64,000 nt of DNA, from contig JAZHRO010000036.1 of NCBI GenBank assembly GCA_037157565.1, positions 21,812,501 to 21,876,500 on the forward strand. Reading direction: 5' to 3'. The notes under the pieces were generated by a model. That model had not been told where the DNA came from and did not search any database. It saw only the letters and a list, made by a program, of their open reading frames with translations. Origin of the DNA: Thalassia testudinum. Taxonomy: Eukaryota; Streptophyta; Magnoliopsida; Alismatales; Hydrocharitaceae. The position numbers were made by a program, and so were the translations under genes. Positions 10,301 to 22,322 of the stretch are shown here, piece after piece (position 1 is the first letter of the stretch; every line of letters starts with the position of its first letter).

Positions 10301-11540
10301 AAAACTTAAGGTTTCAACCCTTGTTCTAGACCATGAAGTTCTTAATAGCTTCAGATAAGTGCTTTTTCATTTAAACCTAGATTAGGTTAGATTGCTGACC
10401 ATAGGCCTAAAAGGTACTCTAGTACCAATCAAGATCCAAATCTGTCTAGCCTTAGCCTCAGTCTTTAGCAAAGGTTTTTAAGGCCCATAAGAACTAACCT
10501 AAGGTTTATTGGACTTTGTGGTTAAAGCACCCGTGCTTGGAATGATTTTAGCCCTGGCTCAGTTCGCAGTGTGTTTTATAAGAGAGAGATAGAAAGTTTT
10601 TCTATTTGGAGAGTTTTCTCTCTCTTTTTCTTTTTAGTTCTAGCCTAGGATTGGCTTTTCAACACGGTCTGTATCAGATTCCTTGCTCCCATCATCAATC
10701 CTCAAGGGTTCCTGGCAATCGATGCTTCGAGATAGCACCGCCCATGGCAACCCCTGGAACCCTGGCTATTGAGATTTCAAGATAATCCCATCCATGGTGT
10801 TCCGTGGCCGAATCCAGACCCTGGCAATTGACACTTCGAGGTAATGCCATCCATGGAATCTGAACTAGCAGAGTGCTTACATGCCCCCAGTAGGATATGT
10901 AAATATCCTAAGAGACAAGCACCGAGGAGATGATATTTTGTTACGCATCTTCGAGGGGATTTCCCGCCTCTCTGCGCTGGGAACTCGTCCAAATCAACTT
11001 GTGTTGATCGGCCGCTCCTACTCTAGGTGTACTTTTCAGAATTTTGCGACACTTCTGCGTGATTTTGATTTTTACGCTTACTGAACCAGGCTATGTGTGA
11101 GGTTAGGGTGCTTAGGTTACTAAGTCCCGTAAACCAAAAATTAGTTAACAAGGCCAAATACTCCCTAAGCCTTAGACCTAATACTTCAGCTTTTCATTTT
11201 CCTCAACCTCTTGAGGAATGTCTAGATCTTAATAGGTACTAAGAGTCTATTCAAGAATGCCTAAGGTTTGCGTTCTTACTAATCTCATTATGCACTTTTC
11301 AGTTATTTTCTTGAATGAGGTCTAGAACTTAGGTTAATTCCTTAGTTCCTTACTAATGACTATTACTTTTTTCTCATATTTTGTGCTCCTTTTTTCCTTT
11401 TGTTTCTTTTCTCTTCTCCTTCACAAAATTTCCTTCTCTTTTCCTCTTATTCTTTTTCGAAAAATTTTTTAATTTTTATGGTGTTTTTGGCATATGTGAA
11501 TTTTTTGTTTGAAACCTTTTCTTACAAGTTTTGCACTTTC
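10301..11540 (-). other. B non-coding region between the two polypurine tracts
   Basis: About 1.25 kb with no credible gene. It contains three imperfect tandem repeats (10700-10870), a conserved block (10870-11045) also present in G, and a T-rich stretch (11340-11480). Short ORFs on both strands across the conserved block look incidental. Confidence 0.6.
10700..10870. repeat. Three ~55-bp imperfect tandem repeats in B, shared with G
   Basis: Each unit runs CCTGGCAAT-CGA-..CTTCGAGATA..CCCATCCATGG. Starts are near 10708, 10760 and 10819. The G element has the same three-unit array at 63200-63360, so the array predates both insertions. Confidence 0.7.
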
Positions 11541-11543
11541 ATA

Positions 11544-11578
11544 CCCCCCCATGCCTAAGATTTGCAATGTCCTCATTG
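11544..11578 (-). promoter_or_regulatory. B internal polypurine tract with CAATG hairpin
   Basis: In element sense CAATG-AGGA-CATTG (11578-11565), then GGCATGGGGGGG (11555-11544). The same module lies after the coding region in A, C and E. It may be a second plus-strand initiation site. Confidence 0.7.
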
Positions 11579-11770
11579 TAACCTAGGGGGTTTTTATTCA
11601 ACTTAGTTCATTCCTTAAGACAGAAATTTGGATGAGTGAATGGGTCGGGTTGAATTTTGCGGACGATTTTTAATCCCAGATGCAAGCATCTGAGGTGGGG
11701 TCGGCTGTCTACAAGGGTGAACCTTAAGTGCAAAAAGGTGTCAGAAAAAGTTTTGGATTTTTTGGAAAAT

Positions 11771-11807
11771 GACGGGTTGCCTCCCGTTAAGCGCTGAGTT
11801 TTACGCC
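11771..11807 (-). promoter_or_regulatory. Post-pol conserved motif in B
   Basis: The sense strand has GCGCTTAACGGGAGGCAACCCG about 20 bp after the natural pol stop. C (31731-31770) and E (52209-52245) have matching GACGTTAAA..GCGCT..TGGGAGGCAACCC blocks at similar distances. TGGG/CCCA arms could form a small hairpin. Confidence 0.6.
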
Positions 11808-11827
11808 ATCGGCTGGGCGCAATAAGC

Positions 11828-13050
11828 TCAAGGGGAATGGAGGATATAAGATGCTTCAGCCAAATCAGTAGAAGTCACATCAATGAACGGCTTGAGTCTC
11901 TAACCGTTCAAGATGAAAGGTTCGGAATTGTGGCTGAGTGGACTGATTTCGATAGCTCCATTTCTAAAAACTTGTCGGACTAAATATGGTCCGACCCACT
12001 TGGATCGCAGCTTTCCCGGGAAAAGTTTGAGTCGGGCATCAAAGAGTAGGACCTTCTGACCAGGATGAAAGATTTTTCTCGAGATATGCTTGTCGTAGAA
12101 GGCTTTAACCCGCTCCTTGTAGATTCGCGAGCTCTCATACGCGTCTAGGCGTAATTCATCGATCTCGCTGATTTGAAGTTTTCTGTGGGTTCCAGCCTTC
12201 GAAAAATCTAGATTACAGTTCCGTACTGCCCAATAGGCTTTATGCTCCAGTTCTACGGGAAGGTGACACGCCTTTCCGTACACCAGTCTAAAGGGAGACA
12301 TGCCCAATTGGGTCTTGTGGGTGGTCCTATAGGCCCACAATGCTTCCGGAAGTCGGGACGACCAGTCCTTCCTGTCAGGCCGAACAGTGACTTGCAGGAT
12401 TTTCTTGATCTCCTGATTTGATAGCTCAGCTAGACCATTTGTTTGGGGGTGATAAGGAGTAGAGATTCGGTGAGACACCCCGTATTTGGTCATCAGTGAC
12501 CTAAACTGAGCATTTGTGAAATGGGTCCCCCCATCAGAGATTATTGCACGAGGAATCCCGAACCTTGAGAAAATGTTTTGATGAATGAATTTAAGAACGA
12601 TTTTGTGATCACAGGTTCGGGTCGGTATGGCTTCGATCCATTTGGACACGTAGTCCACAGCTAACAGAATGTATTCGAAACCATCCGAAACAGGAAAGGG
12701 GCCCATAAAATCAATCCCCCAAACATCAAAGATTTCACATACTAGAATCGGTTGCATAGGCATCATGTCACGATGGCTCATGTTGCCCAAAGTCTGGCAA
12801 CGACTGCATGCCTTGCAGTGACTGTGCGGGTCTTTGAACAGTGTGGGCCAGTAAAAGCCGCACTGGAGGACTTTTGATGCGGTTTTATGCTCGGCGAAAT
12901 GGCCACCGCATGCCTGGTCATGGCAGAAAGAGAGGACATTGCTGATTTCCTCTTCCGGGACACATCTCCGGATGATCTGATCAGCACCTATGCGGAAGAG
13001 GTGCGGGTCTTCCCAAATGTAATACTTGGCATCGGAGCGTAATTTGTCCT
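11828..13050 (-). pseudogene. B pol: integrase
   Basis: Zinc-binding HHCC region (CHDQACGGHF...CKACSRCQ), then the catalytic core with all three acidic residues in place: GIDFMGPFP (D), IISDGGTHF (D) and NGLAELSN (E). A GPY/F-type end follows (KLRSKWVGPYLV). No chromodomain is seen, as in Athila-type elements. The only damage here is an in-frame TAG at 11900-11902, about 24 codons before the natural end (~11828). Confidence 0.92.
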
Positions 13051-13507
13051 TCTTGGCCTTTGGCCAATCGGACGGGATCTGATGAGATGCTAAGTAATTT
13101 ACTACATTAGCAAACCATGGAAGGCTAGTACCGATAGTCAGCAGGTGCTCATCGGGAAAATGCTCAATGATGGGTCCGGAAGGGTCAATTATTTCAGAAG
13201 GAAGGTGGGATAAGTGATCAGCTACCACATTTTGTTTTCCCGCTTTGTCGTGAATCTCAAGGTCAAATTCTTGCAACAACAAGATCCATCGGATTAATCG
13301 AGGTTTCGCGTCCTTCTTTGCAAGGAGATGCCTCACAGCTATGTGATCCGAGTATATGATGACACAAGAACCCAAAAGGTATGATCTGAATTTTTCCAGG
13401 GCAAATACTACAGCTAGCAACTCTTTCTCAGTAACCGTATAGTTACGTTGAGCCTCATCGAGTGTTTTGCTGCCGTGGTAAATGACCACAGGTTTCCCGT
13501 CAATTCT
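13050..13507 (-). pseudogene. B pol: RNase H
   Basis: HGSKTLDEAQRNYTVTEKELLAVVFALEKFRSYLLG followed by IYSDH and VVADHLSHL is a standard gypsy RNase H with its acidic residues. The segment 11900-13489 is open from here into integrase. One TAG at 13508 separates it from RT in the same frame, probably a former CAG. Confidence 0.9.
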
Positions 13508-14600
13508 CTACCCCAAAACTGCTCCTACAGCGAAGTCGGATGCATCGCACATGATCTCAAAAGGTTGAGACCAATCAGGGGACTGTAGGATCGGGGCTTG
13601 AGTTACTCGGTCACGCAGGATCTCAAATGCTTGAGTGCATTCCTGGGAAATTTCGAAAGGTACATCCTTGGAGAGAAGAGTGGTCAGGGGGCGCGCGATT
13701 TTTGAAAAATCAGGGATAAATCGTCGATAAAAACCGACATGCCCCAAAAAAGATCGGATGTCCTTGATCGAGCTAGGCATAGGAAGGTGAGAAATTAGAT
13801 CAACCTTAGCTCGATCCACTTGGATGCCTTTTTCCGAAATTGAGTGCCCCAGGACAATTCCCTCAGGCACCATGAAATGGCTCTTTTCCCAGGAAAGAAC
13901 CAAATTCACATCGATGCACCGCCTGAGTATCTGGACCAAGTGTTGGAGGCAATCGTCGAATGATGCTCCGAAAACTGAAAAGTCATCCATGAAGACTTCC
14001 AGATAATCACCTACCATATCTGAGAATATGGCAAGCATGCATCGCTGAAAAGTAGCGGGTGCATTGCAAAGACCGAAAGGCATCCTTCGGAAAGCGTATG
14101 TTCCGAAGGGGCAGGTGACGTGGTCTTTTCTTGGTCCTCAGGATGGATTGCCACCTGGTTGTAACCGGAGTACCCGTCAAGAAAGCAGAAGAACCTATTT
14201 CCCGCAAGTTTTTCGAGAATTTGATCAATGAAAGGTAGTAGGAAATGATCCTTCTTCGTGGAGGAATTGAGTCGGCGGTAATCTATACAGACTCTCCACG
14301 AGTTGGCTAATCGGGTAGGAATGATTTCTCCAGTCTCAGTCGTTATAGTGGTGAGTCCTGCCTTCTTGGGTACGACCTGAATTGGGCTCACCCAATGACT
14401 ATCGGAGATCGGATAGATGATTCCGGCATCTAACCACTTGATAATCTCCTTTTTCACGACATTCTGCAGATTGGGGTTTAAGCATCTCTGCATTTCACGA
14501 GAAGGTCGTGTGCCCTCTTCTGAATAGATATGATGAGTACAATAAGAGGGACTTATTCCAGTCAAATCATCGAGAGTCCACCCGATGGCTCTGCGATGTT
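13508..14600 (-). pseudogene. B pol: reverse transcriptase
   Basis: Starts around GISPSYCTHHIY, with KAGLTTIT, WRVCIDYRRLN, FLLPFIDQILEKLAG, DGYSGYNQV, MPFGLCNAPATFQ and the catalytic FMDD (13982-13993), then NLVLSWEKSHFMV and SFLGHVGFYRRFI. The active site is intact. A one-base loss near 14120 shifts the frame between QEKTT and MPFGL. An in-frame TAG at 14602 separates it from the protease segment. Confidence 0.92.
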
Positions 14601-14601
14601 G

Positions 14602-15450
14602 CTAGAGGACAACAATCAGACGGGATTCCTGTTCAGGACTGAGGTTGGAATTGATAATCACAGGAAGGGTCTGATTAGAACCCAAAAAGATGTATTTCAA
14701 GTGAGCAGGAAGGGGCTTCAGTTCGAGGATGGGGTTATCAGCAGCAGTGGGTGGTTCAGTATAGATGTGAGGTTCAAGGGTGGGAGTTACTGGGTTGTTC
14801 ATATCTGGATTCGACTCCTCAGTTTGCGGATCAAGATCTTTCTGTGGTTGATGAGGTATAATTAGATCATTCTGGAAGTGTGTTTCATCAACCAAAGTCC
14901 TAATGTCACAAATCTGTTCGATGACACCGTAATTGATTCCTTGTTGGGCCTTAAATATATCAATTTTTAGTGTTTGATTCCCAAATTTGAGCTCTATTTG
15001 GCCCTCCTCACAGCTAATGTTGGCTCTAGTAGTAGCCAAGAAAGGTCTCCCTAAGATGATTGGTGTATCCCTAGGGTTCTCAGGTGCGTCCATATCTAAG
15101 ACTATGAAGTCTACAGGAAAGTAGAAATCCCGCACTCTCACAATAACATCCTCGAGAATCCCTTTTGGTGACTTTATAGATCGATCTGCTAATTGCAATG
15201 TCACCTCAGTTGGTTTCAGCTCAGATTCTTCTAGATGGTTAAGTAAGGATGTGGGTATCAAATTTATGGAAGCACCCAAGTCTAGCAATGCCCTATCAAA
15301 TTGTGTATCACCTATCTTGCAGGAAATCAGGGGAGTACCAGGATCTTTAGCCTTGGGTGGGAGTCTGCTTAGGATTACAGAGCTAGCTTGCTCTGACAGA
15401 ACAATTGGACTCCCACTCTTGGTTCGCGGCTTACGCTGGGGTGTACACAC
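14602..15450 (-). pseudogene. B protease and PR-RT linker
   Basis: Protease core ALLDLGASINLIP near residues 55-67 of this segment, then VTLQLADRSIKSPKG and PIILGRPFLATTRA. The DLGAS form is typical of the Athila group. A ~120-residue linker rich in Pro, Glu and Asp leads to RT. The frame continues from gag across a TGA at 15463. Confidence 0.85.
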
Positions 15451-15462
15451 ATTCTTTAAAAA

Positions 15463-17526
15463 TCATGCATAAGCCGGTACGTGGTGGATTGCATCCATCA
15501 AGGGGATGTTTATGTGGACCTGCTCAAAGAGCTTGACCAGGTCCTTCTCAGGTGCCACGGGCTTGGTTTGTCTCTTCCCTTTGATTAAGGCTTTAGGGAA
15601 TGGGACCTTGGTTGGTTCTTCTAGGATAGGTCCGGGTTCTTGATCTGGTACAGTGGTATCTTGGATAACTATCCTAGGGTCATGGTTATCAGGCTTGGAG
15701 TGGTTCGGATAATGCGGGTCTTGAGTTGTTTTACCACTACATGTTGTTACAGAATTTAATCCTGCCTGATTTTGGTTTGGGTTTGGTAAGAGGGGTGGCT
15801 GCTGCTGAAATCCCGCATAAGAAGTTGAAGCTTCCATCTCATCTGGAGATGGAGTAGTAGGGGCCTGATAAATCCATTGTGCGTGGCCTAAATTTGGATT
15901 TATAACATGCTTCTGGGTTGGCACGTTATTCGGGTTAGGAAGAGGTTGGGAAGGGAGTGTGCCTGGCTGGCGAGAATTTGCCAACTGGGCCAATTGAGTT
16001 CTAACCTCTGTAAGTTCGTCCTTGTGTTGTTTTTGAATAGCCGCATTCGTTCTTTGAATGTCAGCCAGAGTCTGAAGGATTAGGGACATTTGATCCTGAT
16101 TTGGCCCTGATGGATAAGTAGGGTTGGGCCGAGGCTAAGGCGGCTGGTAATGACGAGAGGGCTGTGGGCGGGACTGAAAAGGTGGTCTTTGGGTTTGGGA
16201 ATTTCCCGCCCACTGAAAATTGGGATGGTTTCGCCATCCAGGGTTGTAGGTGTTGGAGAATGGGTCGTTCTGGATGGCGTTGAGGTCCTCGCAGGTCTGA
16301 GGAACCTCTAGAGAATCAGGGAAAGGGGGAATGGAATTCCCCGGGCTGGTGTAGATAGGATCGGATGATCCTCCGATCCGAGAATCAGATGGGGATGGAT
16401 ATGGATCCATCCTAGGGGAAGATCGGTGGAGAATGCTTTGCACAGTTTCTTGTGTGGAAGGAGGTTGTGCAAAGGAGTTACATGCAGAGGTGGCTCGCTG
16501 CAAGTGCTGAGTCAGCTCATCCACCTTCTTCTCAATGATTGAAACCTTGTCCAATCGACTGGCCATTAATTCCAGATCGACTGATGCGGACAGGCCCTAC
16601 GTCTCATGTGCTCCCCTAAGATTCATCGCTGCGCGGGTATTTGTCCTGTCGAATAATCCCATGGAGTCATTGTTGATGGAGTTCTCGCACATGTTTTCGA
16701 GAATCTCCCACACGGTGTCTTCATGTTAACCCATGATATTTCCTCCGCAAGTTGCATTGACGAAAAGGCGGATGTCCTCACAGAGTCCCTGGTAAAAAGA
16801 TTGGACCTGTTCCCATTTAGGAACTCTGTGATGGGGGCACTTTCTCATGAGATCCTGAAAATGATCCCATGCCTCATGGAGAGGTTCTCCTGATTGTTGA
16901 GTGAAATGTGTAATCTGATGGCGCAAGGCGTTGGTCCGACCAATGGGAAAAAACTTTTTCAAAAACTCGGATTGAAGTTCTTCCCAAGTGTTGATCGGCC
17001 GGGTCTGAGTTTGATACCAATGGGTGGCCTTGTCCATAAGAGAAAAGGAGAACATCTTCATGAGAAGAATATCCCGATTTTGCGCATCTGACCCAAAAGT
17101 TTGGGCCAGGTGCTTTAGCTGTTTGATGTGCTGGAAGGGATCTTCAGAATTAAGCCCATGGAATTTAGGTATGGCATGAATCATATTGGGCTTCAATTCA
17201 GAATCAGGTCCTCCAATCGGGATTCTGACTCGAGGCTCAATGGCCACAGCAGCAGGATTGTAGTGGTCCCGCATCATAGGACGCTGTGGTGGGTGCATGA
17301 AGTTTTGGAAGAGGTCATTGAGTCGCTGGAGCTGGTGCTCCAGATTGTTTTCTTCCTCAACTGGCTGAGCCATGATGGGGGAAGAAGAAGAACTTGGTTC
17401 TGAATCAGAAGAGAGAATAATGTGAGGGGGTTGCTGCACAAACACGGGCGTTGAGGCTTGGCCTTGACGAGAGTGAATTTCTAAAGGAGGTCTTAAGGGT
17501 GGTCTTAAGGACCTCCTACCGTACAT
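15463..17526 (-). pseudogene. B gag
   Basis: The start codon at 17526 opens MYGRRSLRPP, the same GRRS opening as gag in C and E. The capsid region has HGLNSEDPFQHIKQL, FSFSLMDKATHW, FFPIGRTNALRHQIT and HEAWDHFQDLMRKCPHHRVPKW. A Pro/Gln-rich tail follows. I see no zinc knuckle. In-frame stops lie at 16726 (TAA), near 16598 (TAG), 16135 (TAG) and 15463 (TGA); the frame is otherwise continuous. Confidence 0.88.
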
Positions 17527-18435
17527 GCACTGTTGGGAGAGACGAGTTTAGAAGGTGCTGGACCCAATCAAGTCACCCAAAAATGTGTTGTGTGACTATA
17601 GAGGTGCGGGGCAGATGGACCCCTTGATCAGAAAGATCGTCCACCTGAGAATTACCTGGGCAGCCAGAGAGGGAGAGTCCCGCAAAGACCCCTACACGGT
17701 AGAGCATCCCCACGGGTTACAGGGTTTCCCCCACCCGACCTCTCTTGTCACTGCGGTTCCAGGTAGACCAGAATGGGGATCTTGACCTCTTAAGTCTACC
17801 AATTTTAGTTTAAGATCAGGGTGCTTAAAGTTACACTTGAACTCTTAGGTATTTTGAGTGAGAAAGTGACCAAATTTTAAGGTTGGTTGACCCAAGGGGT
17901 CAACTTTACCTCTTGTTCCTTTGAGAGCTTTTGCGTCCTTTCTTTTAGGGTTCAAGTGTTTAGAGAGCCAATTGTTTTAGGTTTTCTTTGAATAGGTATT
18001 TTCAGACAAGGGCTTGGGCACACTTCATTTGGTTTTCTCAATTCTTGCTTAAGGAGTGTGTCTCTAAATCCCTAGTGTTGGATCCTAGGTTGGCTCTACT
18101 TGGTCCAGTTAGCTCTTTGTTGGGTAATTAGGGCTCAAGCAAGAATGTGTTAGCCCATAAATACCCTTAATAGTGTGCAGGAATAATGGGTTGAAAACAT
18201 GCAACTTTTTATGGTTACTAAGTATGGAAGATAGGTTAGCCCTATATTGCTTGTTCTTTTCTTTTCTTCCTCTTTAGAGTTTAGGGGTTAATAGTGAGAG
18301 GAAAAAATTACCTGTCCTCGGAGTGGTTGTCGTGCGGTTGCTTGTCTTCTTGATTTCCTGTAGCTGCACAAAAGAGAGGAGATTATCAGAAACTAAAAAG
18401 AAACAGGAATGTTTACCTCTAGAATAGCCGTTGCT
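17527..18435 (-). other. B untranslated leader
   Basis: About 0.9 kb between PBS and gag ATG, no ORF of note. The sense strand ends CTCCCAACAG just before tgcATG, which looks like a 3' splice site; GGTAAAC near 18420 is a possible donor. Confidence 0.5.
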
Positions 18436-18452
18436 CCCCGGCAACGGCGCCA
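18428..18452 (-). promoter_or_regulatory. B primer-binding site (tRNA-Asp) in a hairpin
   Basis: The sense strand reads TGGCGCCGTTGCCGGGG (18452-18436), a full match to the complement of the 3' end of plant tRNA-Asp. It continues into GCAACGG, so CCGTTGC and GCAACGG (18447-18441 and 18434-18428) can pair around a 6-base loop. Confidence 0.9.
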
Positions 18453-18453
18453 A

Positions 18454-21271
18454 TGAAATGACGTGGCGACAACTAGGTTTTGTTACAGCGTTGTAGTATA
18501 GCCAGTTATTGCCATCATTCACTAATATTTATTACTCGGAAAATAAAGTTCTCCCGAGGTCGAACTCAGGGAGCAAGTTGTATTCTAGGGGTACAAATTC
18601 TTATTACAAAAATAAAGAGAGAGAGAGATGAGAATTTGGCTTCTTCTTCTCTTCTTTCTTCCTCTTTGGCTTTTGGTTTCTTCTTCTTTGTTTATCTCCT
18701 TGTGGTCTTCTTCTTCTGCCTTCTGTTCTTCAGATCTTCTTTTTACTTCTTTCTTCTGATCTTCTTCTCGTGCTCTTCTTCTGCTTTTGCTGTCAGGACG
18801 TCGTCTCTCCTTCTTTCTTCTTTTTCTTTCTGTCTTCTTTATCTGCAGCAGTGGTGATGTTCTTCTTCTTTCTTTTCTGCCTTCAGAGCGTCGTCTGATT
18901 TTCCACTCAGATGACTTAAGTCGCCGCTGCTACAGTGCCGCGCGGTGCTCCTTCCTTCAGTCTTCATCAGCCTTCTTCTCTGCCTCGCTTGTCTTCTTCT
19001 TCTTTGCTTTTTCCTTCCTCTTTGCTTCGACCTGGCTGCTCTTCTTCCTTCAGTCTTCTTCTTCTTCTCTTCAGCCCTTCCGCAGTCCCTTCACCTGTGC
19101 CTGCACACTCAAAGTTCCAATCAGAGATAGCAAAACCTACTCTACCCTCCCCCCCCCACGTTTCTCTCTCACAGAATCCGCTCTTAGGAAAGCTCTCCCA
19201 GAGCAACCGGTAATCGGGTACGCGGGTCGCGCTCGGGTCCAGGCCCACCGACGTACGGTGGTGGGCGAGGAGTGCAGGTCGGGCTTAGTCGGGTCGGGCC
19301 AGGTCCGCGAGGCGTGCGTGCGGACGAGGCCGGGTAGTCGGGCGGGTGAAGGGGACCTCACCCTGTAAGCTGAGGCAAACAGCTTAAGGCACTTTTTGCC
19401 TTTAAGCGCCCGTTCGCCTCAGTGGCTTTCCGAGGTGGGACTAAATGTCCCACCCCAATTTGGATGCCTGCGCGGAGGAAGCAGCGGCAGTCGAGGTGAA
19501 GCGCGGGGGCTTCGCACGAGAGCTTCGCCTCAACTGCAGCCTGGCACTTCGCGAAGACGCCTCGCACAGCCTGGGAGCGTGACCTGGGCATGGCGCACCT
19601 GCGGCAGCAGGTGAAGAAGCTGCTTCGCTTCAACAATGGCGGCAGCGAGCGCAGGTACCTACCCACAGAGAAACGGCCTCTCGGCCCAATCAGAAACGCG
19701 GAGGACCTTCGCCGTGGCACGGCGAAGGTGGTCGGGGGGTGTGTAGGCGGCGGGGTGGAGCCTAAGGGCCGCCCTAGGTCAAACTGCAGGTTGGGAGATG
19801 GGTTTGTTCGGTGGAGTTGCAGAGGGTGATTTGGGCGAAGTGGAAGGGCGGAGGTTGATCAGGGTGAGGAGGTGGAGGTTCTGCGGTGGTCGGCGAGCCG
19901 TGTGGGTTGCTAGAGTGATGGGAGCGGGTCGCCGGAGCAGGGGCCGGAGGTGGAGAAGGTGAGGGCGATTGGTTGGATCGGGGCAACAGTAAAGATGTAA
20001 AGTGAGGAAAAGGAAGAGAGGAGGAAGAGGAGGAGTTCTACCTACTTAGCAGGACGAGGAGGGGCCGAAACAGGCGACAGTCGTATCGACTGTCGCCGGA
20101 GAAGAAGCTGCCCAGAGGAAGGAGCGACGGCGAGGAGAGGGCTGGAGAGGCGCGCACTGGGTGCGGCGCGGCGCGGGAAGAGTAGGGGAAGGCAGCCCTG
20201 CTGCTGGTAGTGCGGCAGAACGACGAGAAGGAGGAGGGAAAAACAGCCGGAGCTGGAGGGCTTCCTGTCGGAGTGGGAAGAGAGTGAAAAGAGGGTGTTT
20301 CTCCGTCAGGACTGAGCTGACAAGAACGGCGGAGCGACGGGGGTATTTATAGGGGCGGAATCAAAGAGGAGGGCGGAGGGAGACGACGTGTCTCCCTCAC
20401 CGAAGGACGCCGGAGGAAGGAGACCCATACCGTCTGTGCGTTCGCACGGCCGGTATGGTGGGTTGCAGCGACCAGGGGGTGTTCCTGCGACGGCTGACGA
20501 CTCAGGGCACCCCCATTTGACCTGGCAGGCCCTCCCCCTTACCCTGCGCGGCGCCATGCTCCGCGCAAGGTCGCCGGAGTGTGGTGCTGGCAGGTTTTGC
20601 AGGGAGGACCTGAATGTAAAGAACGAAGAAGAGTTAGGGGCCAAAATGCGAGGGTTCAAAAGTTGAGGGCCAAAAAGTAAATAGATGAGGACCAAAATGT
20701 AAAGTTGGTCAAGAAGGTTTCTTCTTAGGCTCAAGTTTTTATACGTGACTAATTAGGACCTAAGGATTTGATGGTGAATTTTATTTCTAGATGAAACCTT
20801 GCTTGACCGGTCAATTTACTTAAAAATCCAAATTAAGTTATTAATTGGGCATGGTTCTCAATGTAGGTCAAAATGGGTTCCGAAGGCCAAATTGAAGGTT
20901 CTAAACCCTAGAGATTATTTTTCTATGAATTTTATAGGGTTTATTCTATTTTTACTTTGCCTCGAACCTCGTGAATTGAAGTGGGTTTGTTTTAAGGTTA
21001 CAGATTATCATTTAGTTCCTTGGAATTGCTGTAGCCCTTATCAGATCATCCCACTTTCCTTCTTATTCGGTTTGTTTGACCTATGTCTGGACCCTGAATT
21101 ACCCTGTATGCAGATTATAATGGTAAAATTGCATTTTTACCCCTTATGACTTGTTTTCTCCTTAAACTCAGAATTCTCTGAGTTAAGCCTTTCCTTGAGT
21201 TATGTAGGAGCTTTTATCCTTTGTATTAGGTCAAAATGAGCTAGTTATGGCTCATGATGAGGTTCTCATCA
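18454..21271 (-). mobile_element. Element B 5' LTR
   Basis: Near-identical to 7452-10265. Plus-strand ends are TGAAATGACG and CTCATCA. It contains the tRNA-Asp-complementary site (18489-18501), the GTTCGACC block (18551-18573), the TATA box near 20344 and the 20073-20097 hairpin. Differences from the other copy are scattered single changes and one- to three-base indels. Confidence 0.94.
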
Positions 21272-22012
21272 GTCCCATACCGATTTTTGCCTCTTCTCCA
21301 CCACTATAAAAGGACCTACACCCCCTCCCTTCCAAGCCATCTCTACCTACTCTACTCCCACCTACTCCCAAGCTCTAGCAAGCCTACCAATGCTCCATTA
21401 GAGCTTGTTCTCAAGGTGCCTATTAGTGTAGCGAACCTCTGCCCCACCAAATACTCCTCCAACTTCCTATCTCCCTTCATAGGTCACCTTGGAGCCGTCC
21501 TCCCACCTCCATTCCGGTAGTAGATCAACTCCGTCTTCTCACCTCCATTTCGGAGCTACGTCGAAGCTTTCCTCAACCCGACGTCCTCCAGCATCTCACC
21601 TCCGTCGTCCCGCTCCTCACCTCTTTGTCTGAGCTTCCGCTAGGCACCGTCGTCTCACCGAACAGCCGATTCGAGAGATTTCCTCTCACCTCCCTCTCTT
21701 TATATGCTTTTATAGTTTCTTGTAATTGACATTGGAAGTAATATATATCATATTTGTTCCACATCTCTGTCTTGTGATACGTTTGCTTGTTTTCTTTTAT
21801 TTCAAAAATATAAAAAAATAACAAAACCCCAAAATACCAAAAAGAAACAAAATGAAGTGCGGTTTTCAAGTAAAGTAAACGTCGCCTCCCTATGTTCGAC
21901 CTGGGACTTCCTTGGAGTTTCAGTATAAATTTTATCTGATCGATGTGTTTTGCAACTACGACAATGGGTTACTTGTAACCTCGATTTCTAACACGTGAAA
22001 CATGCATGACCA
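21272..22012 (+). mobile_element. Element A 5' LTR, second half (TATA, R, U5)
   Basis: Begins with the B TSD copy GTCCC (21272-21276) and continues the LTR exactly where 7451 stopped. TATAAAAGG lies at 21305-21313, only ~28 bp from the B junction. U5 has the GTTCGACC block (21884-21909) and the tRNA-Asp-complementary ACTACGACAA (from 21955). The LTR ends at 22012. Confidence 0.93.
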
Positions 22013-22015
22013 CTT

Positions 22016-22041
22016 TGGTGCCGTTGCCGAGGAGGCAACGG
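22016..22041 (+). promoter_or_regulatory. A primer-binding site (tRNA-Asp) in a perfect hairpin
   Basis: TGGTGCCGTTGCCGAGG matches tRNA-Asp with two CpG-type changes. CCGTTGCC (22021-22028), GAGGA, GGCAACGG (22034-22041) is a perfect 8-bp hairpin overlapping the PBS. Confidence 0.88.
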
Positions 22042-22322
22042 AATTTACTTTATTGTTTATTACATTTCTTTGCATTTACATAGCATTAACCCTACTTGTC
22101 TTTTGTCTACTGTCTTGCAGGTACCCTAGCATGGAGATACAAGTGCGGTAGACCGGAGTAAAGTGCGAGTAGAGTGTTTTGTAAGTGTCCCCCACACCAC
22201 CCCCCCTTAGTTTTCATTCCATAACCGAATAACTCAAACCCAAATCAACTTAAGTGCTTTTTTCTTATGAACCCTAGGATAGATTTGGTTGTTTGTTTGC
22301 CACCTCCACTCACCTCGCCATC
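22042..22322 (+). other. A leader, first part
   Basis: Untranslated leader up to the insertion of C. Contains gtcttgcagGTACC (~22110) and TTTTGTAAGTG (~22180), the latter a strong splice-donor candidate. The leader resumes at 35441. CCATC at 22318-22322 is the left TSD of C. Confidence 0.6.

Larger units (their letters stand above)
7452..21271 (-). mobile_element. Element B: complete Athila-like Ty3/gypsy retrotransposon
   Basis: 13.8 kb, minus strand, with 2.81-kb LTRs at 7452-10265 and 18454-21271, perfect TSD GTCCC, tRNA-Asp PBS at 18452-18436, gag-pol from 17526 to ~11828 and polypurine tract next to the 3' LTR. The LTRs look nearly identical by eye and keep many CpGs, so this is probably the youngest insertion. 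Gag-pol is one frame broken by several stops and one frameshift. Athila affinity is inferred from the Asp primer, the DLGAS protease, the gag motif FFPIGRTNALRHQIT and the integrase tail ACHLPVELEHKAYWA. Confidence 0.93.

Noticed and set aside
10777..11084. Antisense and sense short ORFs across the B/G conserved block (also 63157-63459)
   Set aside because: Similarity holds in both strands' frames because the DNA itself is conserved, and the sense frame runs through tandem repeats. No codon-like pattern is clear by eye.
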